Below are positions 20,667 through 29,146 of a stretch of DNA of 64,000 bases, in pieces. Within the stretch, counting starts at the first letter, position 1; every line of letters starts with the position of its first letter. The notes under the pieces are model-generated. The model saw nothing but the letters and a program-made list of their open reading frames with translations, searched no databases and had not been told where the DNA came from. The translations under genes were made by a program, and so were the position numbers. The stretch comes from Dongia_B sp964406155 (GTDB lineage: Bacteria > Pseudomonadota > Alphaproteobacteria > Dongiales > Dongiaceae): contig CAYOQR010000001.1 of assembly GCA_964406155.1 (NCBI GenBank), positions 150,490 through 214,489 on the forward strand, given 5' to 3'.

Positions 20667-22031
20667 TTACGGGGCGAAAGCCGCCTTGATCACCTCGGCG
20701 AATTTGCGGCCGGCCTCCGCTTCGCCGGCATGGCTGCCGTCTTGCACCACCCAATTGCCGCCGACCATGACATCCTTCACCAGCCGGTCCGTGCCGCCAA
20801 ACAGCCAGCGCGACAGGATGTCGTCACCGGCGATATGGGCCATCAGCGGATGGGCGCCATCCAGCACGACGAGATCGGCGCGTTGGCCGACGGCGATCTC
20901 GCCGACCGACTGGCCCATCGCCTGGGCGCCACCGGCGACACAAGCTTCATAGAGATAGGCGCCGATATTGGGACGCTTGGCGCCATAGAGGCGGTTGCGG
21001 CGCTCGTGCTTCAGGCGCTGGCCATATTCCAGCCAGCGTATTTCCTCGACCACGCTCAACGACACATGGCTGTCCGAGCCGATGCCGAACCGCCCGCCCT
21101 GCTGCGCATAGGCGATCGCCGGAAACAGGCCGTCACCGAGATTGGCTTCGGTCGTCGGGCAGATGCCGACCACGGCCTTGCTCTTCGCCATGCGCGCGAC
21201 TTCGTCCTCATCGGCATGGGTGGCGTGGATGAGGCACCAGCTCTCATCCATCGCGACATGATCGTACAGCCACTGGATCGGCCGCTTGCCCGACCAGGCG
21301 ATGCAGTCGTCCACTTCCTTCTGCTGTTCGGCGATATGGATGTGGATCGGCCGGCCATCATTCGTCGCGGCGAGGATCGTCGTGATTTCCTCCGGCGTCA
21401 CTGCACGCAGCGAATGGAAGCAGGTGCCGAGCCGCCGCAGCGGATGAACGCAATGCGGTGCCAGGCGCTGCAACAGCTTCAGATAGCCATCGGTCTGATG
21501 AATGAAGCGCCGCTGCCCCGGTGCCGGATCCTTGCCGCCGAAACCGCCATGGGCATACATGACAGGCAGAAGCGTGATGCCGATGCCGGTCTGGTCGGCG
21601 GCGGCCAGCACGCGATTGGCCATCTCCGCCGGATCGGCATAGGCTTTGCCGTCGAGGTCGTGATGCAGATAGTGGAATTCGGCAACCGAGGTATAGCCGC
21701 CCTTCAGCATGTCGATATAGAGATAGCGCGCGATCGCCTCGACCTGGTCGGGATTGAGCCGGCCGACCAGACGGTACATCAGATCGCGCCAGGTCCAGAA
21801 GCTGTCTTCCGGGTTGAGAGCACTTTCCGTCAGGCCCGCCATCGCCCGCTGGAAGGCGTGCGAATGCAGGTTCGGCATGCCGGGCAGGACCGGGCCGGCA
21901 AGGCGCTGACCGGCCCCTGCCGGCCCGCCGCTGGCGACATCGGTGATCAGCCCCGCGTCATCGACGGTAATCCGCACATTTTCGGCCCAACCCAGGGGCA
22001 ATAAGGCGCGTTCGGCGATATAAGTCTTCAT
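20667..22031 (-). CDS. hutF: formimidoylglutamate deiminase
   Basis: Amidohydrolase that converts N-formimidoyl-L-glutamate to N-formyl-L-glutamate and ammonia in the five-step histidine pathway. It has 454 residues, typical for HutF. Metal ligands and context are visible: PNLHSHAFQRAMAG (His56 and His58), IHIHIAEQ, a LIHATHADEDEV segment, and GSDSHVSLS with the catalytic-site Asp. The gene is divergent from hutC with a 109-bp spacer. HutU, HutI and HutG are not in the window, so the rest of the pathway must be elsewhere. Confidence 0.93.
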   Translation of the reverse strand: MKTYIAERALLPLGWAENVRITVDDAGLITDVASGGPAGAGQRLAGPVLPGMPNLHSHAFQRAMAGLTESALNPEDSFWTWRDLMYRLVGRLNPDQVEAIARYLYIDMLKGGYTSVAEFHYLHHDLDGKAYADPAEMANRVLAAADQTGIGITLLPVMYAHGGFGGKDPAPGQRRFIHQTDGYLKLLQRLAPHCVHPLRRLGTCFHSLRAVTPEEITTILAATNDGRPIHIHIAEQQKEVDDCIAWSGKRPIQWLYDHVAMDESWCLIHATHADEDEVARMAKSKAVVGICPTTEANLGDGLFPAIAYAQQGGRFGIGSDSHVSLSVVEEIRWLEYGQRLKHERRNRLYGAKRPNIGAYLYEACVAGGAQAMGQSVGEIAVGQRADLVVLDGAHPLMAHIAGDDILSRWLFGGTDRLVKDVMVGGNWVVQDGSHAGEAEAGRKFAEVIKAAFAP

Positions 22032-22069
22032 GTCAGGCGACCTCTTCTTGGCGGACTTTGTCAGGGCGG

Positions 22070-22101
22070 GTGGCTATACTATAGTCCGATATCATAACCA
22101 C
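22070..22101. promoter_or_regulatory. inverted repeats between hutF and hutC
   Basis: GTGGCTAT at 22070-22077 and ATAACCAC at 22094-22101 are complementary at 7 of 8 positions. Between them lies a perfect 11-bp palindrome, CTATACTATAG (22074-22084). The position in the divergent hutF/hutC spacer suggests an operator, possibly for HutC itself, although it does not match the TGTATATACA site upstream of the histidase gene. Confidence 0.4.
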
Positions 22102-22140
22102 TGGAAAATTAAGCATATCGCCGACTCGGGCAGCACGGCG

Positions 22141-22902
22141 ATGATTGCGCCGTCGATAACGACCGGCTCGGTGACGGGAGGCATTTTGGACACAGAGCTT
22201 CTGCCCCGCTATTCGCAAGTCAAACGGATGATCCTGGAACGGATCGATTCCGGCGACTGGCCGGCGAAGTATCGCATCCCCTCGGAATCCGAACTGGTGC
22301 GCGACCTCAATGTCAGCCGCATGACGATCAACCGCGCCCTTCGCGAATTGACCTTGGAAGGCCGGTTGGTGCGCGTGCAGGGTGTCGGCACCTTCGTTGC
22401 GGAAGCGAAGATGCAGTCGCAATTGATCGAGATTCGCAATATCGCCGACGAGATCACCGAGCGCGGCCACGAACACATGGCGAAAGTTGTGGTGATCGAG
22501 GCGATCACCGTCACCAACGACATACTCGCCTCGCTCGGTCTGCCGCTTGGCGGCGAGATCTATCATTCGGTCCTGGTGCATCACGAGAATGGCATTCCGG
22601 TACAATTGGAGGATCGCTATGTCGATCCGCAATTGGCGCCGGATTATCTGAAGCAGGATTTCACCCAGATCACGCCCCATGTCTATCTGACGGCCTCGGC
22701 GCCGATATCGGAAGCGGAACATGTGATCGAAGCGGTGATGCCACCGATCTGGGTGCGACGTCTGCTGAAGATCGATACGCACGAGCCCTGCATTCAGTTG
22801 CAGCGCATCACCTGGTCCGGCACCCGCAAGGTGAGCTGGGCACGGCTCATCTATCCCGGCAGCCGTTACAGCCTGACAGGCCGCTTCAAGAGCAACACCT
22901 GA
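22141..22902 (+). CDS. hutC: GntR-family repressor HutC
   Basis: Transcriptional regulator of 253 residues. A winged helix-turn-helix (about 18-85, with YRIPSESELVRDLNVSRMTINRAL) is followed by a UTRA ligand-binding domain. In well-studied relatives the ligand is urocanate, which releases the repressor from hut promoters. I chose ATG 22141; the frame is open further upstream to 22030, but that part overlaps the divergent promoter and lacks family resemblance. The neighbours hutF and the histidase gene support the HutC identity. Confidence 0.9.
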   Translation: MIAPSITTGSVTGGILDTELLPRYSQVKRMILERIDSGDWPAKYRIPSESELVRDLNVSRMTINRALRELTLEGRLVRVQGVGTFVAEAKMQSQLIEIRNIADEITERGHEHMAKVVVIEAITVTNDILASLGLPLGGEIYHSVLVHHENGIPVQLEDRYVDPQLAPDYLKQDFTQITPHVYLTASAPISEAEHVIEAVMPPIWVRRLLKIDTHEPCIQLQRITWSGTRKVSWARLIYPGSRYSLTGRFKSNT

Positions 22903-22964
22903 GATCACCGGACCGACCGAGATCTCCGCGACGAGCGCCACGGCGCCAGTCTCGCTCTACACCG

Positions 22965-24530
22965 TTATGCCTTGGGCGTGACGGTCGCCGCTGAGATTTG
23001 TTCGAGCCAGTTGCAGTCCTCGAGCGCCGCATCCACCGCCGCAATATCCGGCGCCAGAAAGCGATCCACGTTATAGGCCGGTATCCTTTGGCGTAGCACG
23101 CGATAGGCCGCGTCAGTGCCACGGCCGCGTTTCAGGCCCGGATAGAATTCCATCGCCTGTGCCGCCAGCAGATATTCGATCGCCAGAATCTTCCGGGTAT
23201 TGGCGATCACCTGGAGGCATTTCAAGGCACCCGGCGTACCGAGGCTGAGATGGTCCTCCTGCTGCGCCGAGGTGATGTAATTGTCGGTCACCATGGGCTG
23301 CGCCAGCAGCTTGTTTTCCGCTGCCAATGAAGCGGCGGTGTATTGCGCGATCATCATGCCCGAATTGACACCGCCTTCCTTGACCAGGAAAGGCGGCAGG
23401 TCGCTGACCGCCGGATTGACCAGGCGATCCAGCCGTCGCTCCGCCACCGCGCCCAATTCGGCAACGGCAATCGACAGCAGATCCATCGCCATGGCCAGGC
23501 TTTGGCCATGGGGATTGGCGTTGGAGATGACGCGGTAATCGTTCTCGTCGCCGATCACCAGGGGATTATCGGTCGCCGAACCGAGCTCGATTTCAATCTG
23601 CCGGCGCACATGATCGATCTGGTCGCGGGTCGCCCCGTGAATCTGCGGGATCGAGCGCAGGGAAAGCGCGTCCTGGGTACGGACCCCGCGATGCGTGGCG
23701 ATGATCTCGCTCTCGGCCAGCAGGGCACGCATCCGCTCGCCCACCCGCAACAGACCCGGATGCGGTTTCAGCTCCAGCACGATGGGATCGAAGGCGTCGA
23801 TCTGCCCCTTGAGGGCTTCGAAGCTGAGGGCGCCGGTGATATCGGCCCAATCCGTCAGCCATTCCACTTCGGCCAGCGCGAGGCAGGCAAGACCGGTCAT
23901 GCAGCGTGTGCCATTGACCAGGCAAAGCCCATCCTTGGCCTGCAACTCGATCGGCGCCAAGCCTTCCGCCGTCAGGGCGTCCAACGCGGATTTCCGTTCG
24001 CCGCGATGGAGCACCTCACCGACCCCGATCAAGGCAAGGCCGATATGGGCGCCGTGAGTGATGTAACCGACCGACCCCTGGCTCGGTACCAAAGGCGTAA
24101 TGCCGGTATTCAGCAGAGCCACCAGTTGCGCCGGCACTTCGGGGCTGAGACCCGATTTGCCGAGGCAGAAATCGTTGAGCATCGCCACCATGATGGCCCG
24201 GGTCGCGGGAACGGAGAGCGGCCCGCCGACACCGCAGGCATGACTCAGCAGCGTGTTGCGGGACAATTGCGCCTGCTGGGGACCGGAGAGCAACACGTTG
24301 CAGAGTGCGCCGAGGCCGGTGCTGATGCCATAGGCCCGCTCACCCCGGGCAATGATCCGTTCGACGATCCGCCGGCCGTTTTGCAACGCGGCCTGGGCCG
24401 TCGCACCGATCGCGATCTCCGCCCTGCCCCGGGCGATCGCCACGATCTCGGCATAGGTCAAGGGCTCATCGCCGCGTTCGATGACCGTTGAAATCTGGGT
24501 GTATTGTTGCCTGGCGGCGGCGCTGGACAT
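22965..24530 (-). CDS. hutH: histidine ammonia-lyase-like protein lacking the MIO triad
   Basis: Member of the aromatic amino-acid lyase family, 521 residues. Family landmarks are YGISTGLG (67-74), LVNGTRCMTG (Asn206), QIHGA (296-300), SATDNPLV and SAQQEDHLSL (Glu425). Canonical enzymes form the MIO cofactor from Ala-Ser-Gly just after GSVG. Here GSVG (152-155) is followed directly by YITHGAH, so three residues are missing and nothing replaces the triad. The usual Tyr before SLR is Leu (QDALSLR), and the usual NFHG is NPHG. Genes beside it (hutF, hutC) and the upstream operator tie it to histidine metabolism. Whether it is a true lyase is doubtful; the symbol follows context. Confidence 0.8.
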   Translation of the reverse strand: MSSAAARQQYTQISTVIERGDEPLTYAEIVAIARGRAEIAIGATAQAALQNGRRIVERIIARGERAYGISTGLGALCNVLLSGPQQAQLSRNTLLSHACGVGGPLSVPATRAIMVAMLNDFCLGKSGLSPEVPAQLVALLNTGITPLVPSQGSVGYITHGAHIGLALIGVGEVLHRGERKSALDALTAEGLAPIELQAKDGLCLVNGTRCMTGLACLALAEVEWLTDWADITGALSFEALKGQIDAFDPIVLELKPHPGLLRVGERMRALLAESEIIATHRGVRTQDALSLRSIPQIHGATRDQIDHVRRQIEIELGSATDNPLVIGDENDYRVISNANPHGQSLAMAMDLLSIAVAELGAVAERRLDRLVNPAVSDLPPFLVKEGGVNSGMMIAQYTAASLAAENKLLAQPMVTDNYITSAQQEDHLSLGTPGALKCLQVIANTRKILAIEYLLAAQAMEFYPGLKRGRGTDAAYRVLRQRIPAYNVDRFLAPDIAAVDAALEDCNWLEQISAATVTPKA

Positions 24531-24554
24531 GGGCTTTTCTCCAAACTTGCGTTT

Positions 24555-24570
24555 ACTTGTATATACATGT
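24555..24570. promoter_or_regulatory. HutC-type operator upstream of the histidase-like gene
   Basis: The perfect palindrome TGTATATACA (24558-24567) sits 28 bp upstream of the start codon at 24530, inside ACTTGTATATACATGT. From memory this matches HutC sites in pseudomonads. It probably overlaps the promoter and mediates repression by the neighbouring HutC. Confidence 0.75.
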
Positions 24571-24744
24571 TGCTACAAGCCGGCAAGATTCAGCCAACCG
24601 ATCTCGGAGAAATCGATACCTGCGGGAATGTCAGACTTCTTGCGTCCAGCCAGGCAATGATGCAACTCTCCGCGATTGCCGCTTTTCTTCCCAATATCGA
24701 TCGCTGCCCCGGAGACGGCAGGGCAAATCCCCAGGACGAGATAT

Positions 24745-25239
24745 ATGGAGTTCCGCACCGAACGCCTGATCTTACGCCCTCTGCGGGCCGATGATCATGC
24801 CGCTGTTCTGGAGATTTTCAGCCAGAAACAAGTGGTTGCTCACCGCCCGGATCCTCGGCCTGAGACCCCGGCGGAAGCCCGCGAGCGGCTGCGGCGGGAT
24901 ATCGAGCACTGGCAGGTCCACGGCTTCGGCCGCTGGGCGCTGGAAATGAAAGACGGGGTCGTCGGTTTCGGTGGCCTGACCTATCGGGCCGGCTTCACCG
25001 GCCTCAATCTCAGCTATCACCTCCACGCCGCGGTCTGGGGCCAGGGCCTGGCCAGCGAATTCGCCCAGTCGGCGGTCGTCATCGGTTTTCGCGATCTGGC
25101 GGCCAAGCGGATCATCGGTCTGGTTCGGCCGGTCAACCTGGCCTCACGCCGGGTCCTGGAAAAGGCCGGCTTGAAACTCGCCGGCGATTTTCCCTATGGC
25201 GGCCATCCCGGCCTGCTCTATGCGCGACTGAAGCTCTGA
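24745..25239 (+). CDS. GNAT-family N-acetyltransferase (RimJ/RimL-like)
   Basis: Acetyl-CoA-dependent N-acetyltransferase of 164 residues. It begins MEFRTERLILRPLRADDH, the usual start of RimJ/RimL-like proteins. The acetyl-CoA region follows as LHAAVWGQGLASEFAQ, and the C terminus has the motif NLASRRVLEKAGLKLAG. The ATG at 24745 has AGGACGAG upstream; longer starts are unsupported. The substrate (a ribosomal protein, antibiotic or small amine) cannot be inferred. It diverges from the histidase-like gene. Confidence 0.88.
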   Translation: MEFRTERLILRPLRADDHAAVLEIFSQKQVVAHRPDPRPETPAEARERLRRDIEHWQVHGFGRWALEMKDGVVGFGGLTYRAGFTGLNLSYHLHAAVWGQGLASEFAQSAVVIGFRDLAAKRIIGLVRPVNLASRRVLEKAGLKLAGDFPYGGHPGLLYARLKL

Positions 25240-25309
25240 CGCTCAGCAATCCCTTTGCCTATCCGTCATCCGGGTTATCCTGTGGCAACGGTCAAAGGGG
25301 GATGCCGCC

Positions 25310-26212
25310 ATGGATATGGCACGTGAGCAATATCTGCTGAAACTCTCGATCGGCACGACCGTTCTGGTCGCCGGCATCGGCATCGTCTTCGGTCTCTGGG
25401 CCGGATCGCAGTCGATCATCTTCGATGGCTTCTTCTCGCTGATCGACAGTCTGATGACCGTGGTCGCGCTGATCGTCTCCAAACTGGTGACACATGACGG
25501 CAGCCGCAGTTTTCAATACGGATACTGGCACCTGGAGCCGCTGGTCGCGGGTTTCAACGGCTGCGTCATGGCCCTCACTTGCAGCTATGCTTTCGTCAAC
25601 GGCATCTATGGCCTGATGAAAGGCGGCCATTCCGTCGATTTCCATCTGGCCATTTTCTATGCCGCGATCGTCAGCACCATGAGCTTCGGCATGTGTCTGC
25701 TGCAACGCCGGCAGAATCGCAGCCTCAGATCCGAATTGCTGCGCATCGACTCCCAGGGCTGGCTGATGAGCGGTTCCCTCAGTTCAGCCCTGCTGGTGAG
25801 TTTCCTGATCGCCACACTCGTCACCGGCACCCGCGCCGAGCCTTGGACACCCTATGTCGATCCGCTGGTGCTGACCTTGCTGTCGGTCTTCTTGATCTCG
25901 CTTCCCATCAGCATCATCCGACGGGCCTTGCGGGAGATCTTCCTGGTGGCGCCGGCCGAGCTTGACGAAAAGACCCGCTGCGTCATGGCCGAGGTCGCCG
26001 CGCGCTACGGCTTTCCCAAATATCGCAGCTATGTCGCCAAAACCGGCCGGGCCGAGCTGATCGAGATCAGCATCGTGACGCCGCCGAATTTCAAGATCGA
26101 CGGCGTCACCAGCCTGGACCGCATCCGCCAGGAAATCGCCGATGCGCTGGGACCGGCCAGCCGTCAGCGCTGGCTGACCATCGTCTTCACCGCCGACGAG
26201 AAATGGGCCTGA
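25310..26212 (+). CDS. cation diffusion facilitator (CDF) family transporter
   Basis: Inner-membrane proton/divalent-metal antiporter family, 300 residues. Six hydrophobic segments are visible. FDGFFSLIDSLMTVVAL is at about 42-58 and YVDPLVLTLLSVF at about 180-192, each carrying the Asp expected in membrane helices 2 and 5. A cytoplasmic C-terminal domain of about 85 residues follows. FQYGYWHLEPL resembles the loop that precedes helix 3. The metal (zinc, iron, manganese or other) is not predictable. The gene stands alone and converges on the ureohydrolase. Confidence 0.88.
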   Translation: MDMAREQYLLKLSIGTTVLVAGIGIVFGLWAGSQSIIFDGFFSLIDSLMTVVALIVSKLVTHDGSRSFQYGYWHLEPLVAGFNGCVMALTCSYAFVNGIYGLMKGGHSVDFHLAIFYAAIVSTMSFGMCLLQRRQNRSLRSELLRIDSQGWLMSGSLSSALLVSFLIATLVTGTRAEPWTPYVDPLVLTLLSVFLISLPISIIRRALREIFLVAPAELDEKTRCVMAEVAARYGFPKYRSYVAKTGRAELIEISIVTPPNFKIDGVTSLDRIRQEIADALGPASRQRWLTIVFTADEKWA

Positions 26213-26258
26213 GCAGAGAGAGCATCACGCTCTCATTTCCTGAATAGAGGCGGATTCA

Positions 26259-26298
26259 GTTCACAAGTGAAACCGCCCCAGCGATTTCACTTGTGAAC
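26259..26298. repeat. 14-bp perfect inverted repeat between convergent genes
   Basis: GTTCACAAGTGAAA (26259-26272) and its exact complement TTTCACTTGTGAAC (26285-26298) flank a 12-nt C-rich loop. Each arm is itself nearly palindromic (TTCAC-AA-GTGAA). No T-run follows, so it could be a bidirectional transcription stop, an RNA hairpin, or a pair of protein-binding sites. Confidence 0.75.
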
Positions 26299-26306
26299 AT
26301 CGTGCC

Positions 26307-27263
26307 TTAGCCACGCCGCGCAACGACATCCGCCAACAGGCATAGGATTTCGAACATCATGGTCGCGCCGACCAAAGCCGTATTGCCCGAGGGATCGAAA
26401 GGCGGCGCCACCTCGACCACATCGCCGCCCACCAGGTTGAGCCCCTGCAGGCCCCGCAGCAGGATCAGGGCCTCGCGCGTGTTCAGGCCACCGACTTCCG
26501 GCGTCCCCGTCCCTGGCGCGAAAACCGGGTCCAGTCCGTCGATGTCGAAGCTGATATAGGTCGGCCCATCGCCGACCACGCGACGCGCCTCCGCCAGCAC
26601 CTTGTCGATGCCGATCCGATCGACCTCCTGCATCTCGATCACCCGCATGCCGGAATTATGCGAGAAGTCGTTGTCGTCCGGCGCATATTTCGAGGCACGA
26701 ATGCCGATCTGCACCACGCGCTTGGGATCCAGCAACCCCTCCTCCACCGCGCGGCGGAACGGCGTGCCATGGGTATATTTATTGCCGCCGAAATAGGTGT
26801 CGTTGGTATCGCAATGGGCATCCACGTGAATCATGCCGACCGGGCGGTCCTTGGCGATGGCGCGGAAGATCGGCAACGTCACCAGATGATCGCCACCGGC
26901 CGAGAGCGGCAGGCAGCCGGCCGCGTGAACCTTGGCATAGAAGGTCTCGATCCGTTTCAGGCTGTCCAGGAGGTCGATGGGATTGACCGGGGCATCGCCG
27001 AAATCGGCAATCCGAGCCAGCGCATAGGGCGCGATATTGCTGGTCGGATGCACCTTGCGCATGAAACTCGACATGTTGCGAATTTCGCGCGGACCGTGAC
27101 GCGCGCCCGCCCTGTTGGTGGTGCCACCATCCCAGGGTACGCCGATCAGGGCGATATCCAGCCGTGCCGGATCGGTGACATGGGGGAGCCGCATGAAAGT
27201 GGGGATCGCCCCGAAACGCGGCGTGATGGTGGCATCGACTGGTTGGGGAAATGACTCGGACAT
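26307..27263 (-). CDS. ureohydrolase (agmatinase/guanidinobutyrase family)
   Basis: Mn-dependent hydrolase that removes urea from a guanidino compound; 318 residues. Metal ligands are in GGDH (His126), DAHCD (148-152) and SFDIDGLDP (Asp240, Asp242). The pattern HGTPFRRAVEEGLLDPKRV and the overall length match guanidinobutyrase/guanidinopropionase-type members as well as agmatinase. The ATG at 27263 has AAGGGAG upstream. It is divergent from an IclR regulator. Nearness to hut genes raises formiminoglutamase as another option, but HutF makes that less likely. A second member of the family lies at 62666-63619. Confidence 0.9.
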   Translation of the reverse strand: MSESFPQPVDATITPRFGAIPTFMRLPHVTDPARLDIALIGVPWDGGTTNRAGARHGPREIRNMSSFMRKVHPTSNIAPYALARIADFGDAPVNPIDLLDSLKRIETFYAKVHAAGCLPLSAGGDHLVTLPIFRAIAKDRPVGMIHVDAHCDTNDTYFGGNKYTHGTPFRRAVEEGLLDPKRVVQIGIRASKYAPDDNDFSHNSGMRVIEMQEVDRIGIDKVLAEARRVVGDGPTYISFDIDGLDPVFAPGTGTPEVGGLNTREALILLRGLQGLNLVGGDVVEVAPPFDPSGNTALVGATMMFEILCLLADVVARRG

Positions 27264-27454
27264 GGGAACTCCCTTGATTCTGCACGCATGGCAAACGGTC
27301 TCGACGCAGGGCACTTAACCGGGCCGGCGATAAAAATGAAAGGCCCATACAGCAGGTCTGCGTTGCGCCGACAGCCATCCGCCATGCCTGTCCTATTGCA
27401 CCGGCTCCCGGTGCGTGCAACTGCGGAACACGATCCTGTCGCTTGACTCAAAAA

Positions 27455-27469
27455 TGAAACATCGTTTCA
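27455..27469. promoter_or_regulatory. candidate IclR-family operator
   Basis: TGAAAC-ATC-GTTTCA is a perfect 15-bp inverted repeat with a third TGAAAC half-site at 27475-27480. It lies 25 bp upstream of the chosen iclR-type start and in the spacer shared with the divergent ureohydrolase gene, the usual place for an autoregulatory operator of this family. Confidence 0.65.
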
Positions 27470-27494
27470 ATAAATGAAACGATTCGGAACGAGC

Positions 27495-28292
27495 ATGGTC
27501 ATCCTCAACGAATCCCTGCGCCGCGGGCTCGATCTTCTCCGGGCCTTCAGCCGGTTGCGCAATCCCAGCCTGCGGCATCTCGCGGAAGCAACGGGCATGG
27601 CCAAGCCGACCACACTGCGCTATCTGCGCACCTTGGAGGAGGAAGGCTATGTGGCGCTCGATCCCAACACCAAGATCTACCGCCTGACGCCGCTGGTCTT
27701 CGAATTGGGCCATGCCGCCTTGGTCAGTATGGCCTTTCCCAAACTGGCAGAGCCCTATATGGACCAGCTCGCCGACGAGCTGGGCGTCACAGTCAATCTC
27801 GCCCGCCTGGACGCCGTCGAGATCGTCATGGTGGGACGCGCCTTTGCCGCCCAGGACAAGTTCACGCCGACCCCCATCCGGATCGATGTCGGCGAGCGCC
27901 TGCCAGCCCTCCTGACCGCGCTGGGGCGCATCCTCTTGGCCGAAGGAGCTGGCGATCTGGAAGCCTGCCTCGCCGTGCCACCGGTGCCACCAACGGCCCA
28001 GGCCCTGACCGGCCGCCGGCAATTGACCAATGCGGTACAGCAGGCCGGCCGCCAGGGCTATGCCATCGTCGATGGCGAGCTGGTCGCCGGCTGGACCTCC
28101 TGTGCCATTTCCCTCTGCCGAAAAGGTGATGCGCCTTACGCCCTTGGCGTCACCGCCAACAGCCGGAATTGGCCGGCCGAGCGGCTGATCGAGCTTGTCA
28201 TTCCGCGCCTGGAAACCATTCGAGGCACATTGATCCCGGGCTACAGCCGTGTCACGCGGCCTGCCGGCAGGACCGTCAAACGGAAGGATTGA
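27495..28292 (+). CDS. IclR-family transcriptional regulator
   Basis: Regulator of 265 residues with an N-terminal winged helix (ESLRRGLDLLRAFS then HLAEATGMAKPTTLRYLRTL, about 5-55) and a C-terminal effector-binding domain (about 80-250, with VGERLPALLTALGRILLA). The ATG at 27495 has GGAACGAG upstream. The ATG at 27474 has no ribosome site and lies inside the palindromic half-sites, so it is less likely. It probably controls the downstream dioxygenase (2-bp gap) and the divergent ureohydrolase. The effector is unknown. Confidence 0.9.
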   Translation: MVILNESLRRGLDLLRAFSRLRNPSLRHLAEATGMAKPTTLRYLRTLEEEGYVALDPNTKIYRLTPLVFELGHAALVSMAFPKLAEPYMDQLADELGVTVNLARLDAVEIVMVGRAFAAQDKFTPTPIRIDVGERLPALLTALGRILLAEGAGDLEACLAVPPVPPTAQALTGRRQLTNAVQQAGRQGYAIVDGELVAGWTSCAISLCRKGDAPYALGVTANSRNWPAERLIELVIPRLETIRGTLIPGYSRVTRPAGRTVKRKD

Positions 28293-28294
28293 AG

Positions 28295-29146
28295 ATGAGC
28301 GACTATATTCAGCAGTACCGCGATGAAGGCTACGCGATCATTCGCAACGTCTTCTCGCGCGACGAGATCGCGCAAATGTCCGCCGCCACCGAAGAGGTTT
28401 ATCAGGAAGGGCTGCGCCTGAAGCGGAGCTGGCGGCACCAGAACCTCTATTTCGAAGTGATCGAGGACAAGACCGGCGGCACCACCGTGCGGCAGGTACA
28501 ATGGATTTCCTGGTGCAGTCCGCAATTGGAAGCCGTCCGGCGCGACAAGCGCATCCTGGAAATCCTCGAACCGTTGATCGGCAACAGCCTCAAGCAGCTC
28601 GGCAACCAGGTCCATTGGAAACGGCCCGGCGCCAAGATGGTGGGCTTCCGCTATCACCAGGATGCCCGCTTCCGCACGCCGCCCGAAGCCTTCCGCAAGC
28701 TGAACGAATCCTTCGTGCAGACCGGCCTCGCGATCGATTCGCATCGGGTCGACAACGGCGCTCTGAAGGTCTTTCCCGGCAGCCACAAGCTCGGCTATCT
28801 CGGGCTCTCCGAGGATGGCTATCTGATGAAAGGCGGACCGGAAGCGGAGACGCTTGCCAAGGCCAGTCTCGATCCAGCCAAGGTGGTCGATGTGCTGCTG
28901 GAACCGGGCGACATCACGCTCTGGCATCCGCTGACCGTGCATGGTTCCGGTCCCAATACCAGCAACATCGACCGCCGTATCTACATCAACGGCTATGCCA
29001 CGGCGGAAAATACCGATCGCGGCGAATGGGCCTTCCAGGATGGCGTTCCCTGCCCGCTCGGTGCCCAGCCGGCGCTGGTCCATTACGAGGATCTCTACAG
29101 GCGGCCGGAGCCCCATTATGTCGATAACTCATGGGCCAACGACTAA
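28295..29146 (+). CDS. phytanoyl-CoA dioxygenase (PhyH) family protein
   Basis: Non-heme Fe(II)/2-oxoglutarate-dependent oxygenase, 283 residues. The iron triad is visible as His121-x-Asp123 (YHQDARF) and a distal His216 (TVHGSGPN), followed by NIDRR, which probably binds 2-oxoglutarate. It starts 2 bp after the IclR stop with GGAAGGA upstream, so the two are co-transcribed. Bacterial members hydroxylate amino acids, ectoine, phosphonates and others. The ureohydrolase and binding-protein neighbours hint at a small nitrogenous substrate (inference). Confidence 0.9.
   Translation: MSDYIQQYRDEGYAIIRNVFSRDEIAQMSAATEEVYQEGLRLKRSWRHQNLYFEVIEDKTGGTTVRQVQWISWCSPQLEAVRRDKRILEILEPLIGNSLKQLGNQVHWKRPGAKMVGFRYHQDARFRTPPEAFRKLNESFVQTGLAIDSHRVDNGALKVFPGSHKLGYLGLSEDGYLMKGGPEAETLAKASLDPAKVVDVLLEPGDITLWHPLTVHGSGPNTSNIDRRIYINGYATAENTDRGEWAFQDGVPCPLGAQPALVHYEDLYRRPEPHYVDNSWAND

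Noticed and set aside
26307..27263. Formiminoglutamase (HutG) identity for the first ureohydrolase
   Set aside because: HutF implies the deiminase branch, which uses a deformylase instead; the length and HGTPFRRAVEEGLLD pattern fit guanidino-acid hydrolases better.
27474..27494. Upstream ATG start of the IclR regulator
   Set aside because: No ribosome site, and it would place the palindromic half-site inside the coding region; ATG 27495 has GGAACGAG upstream.
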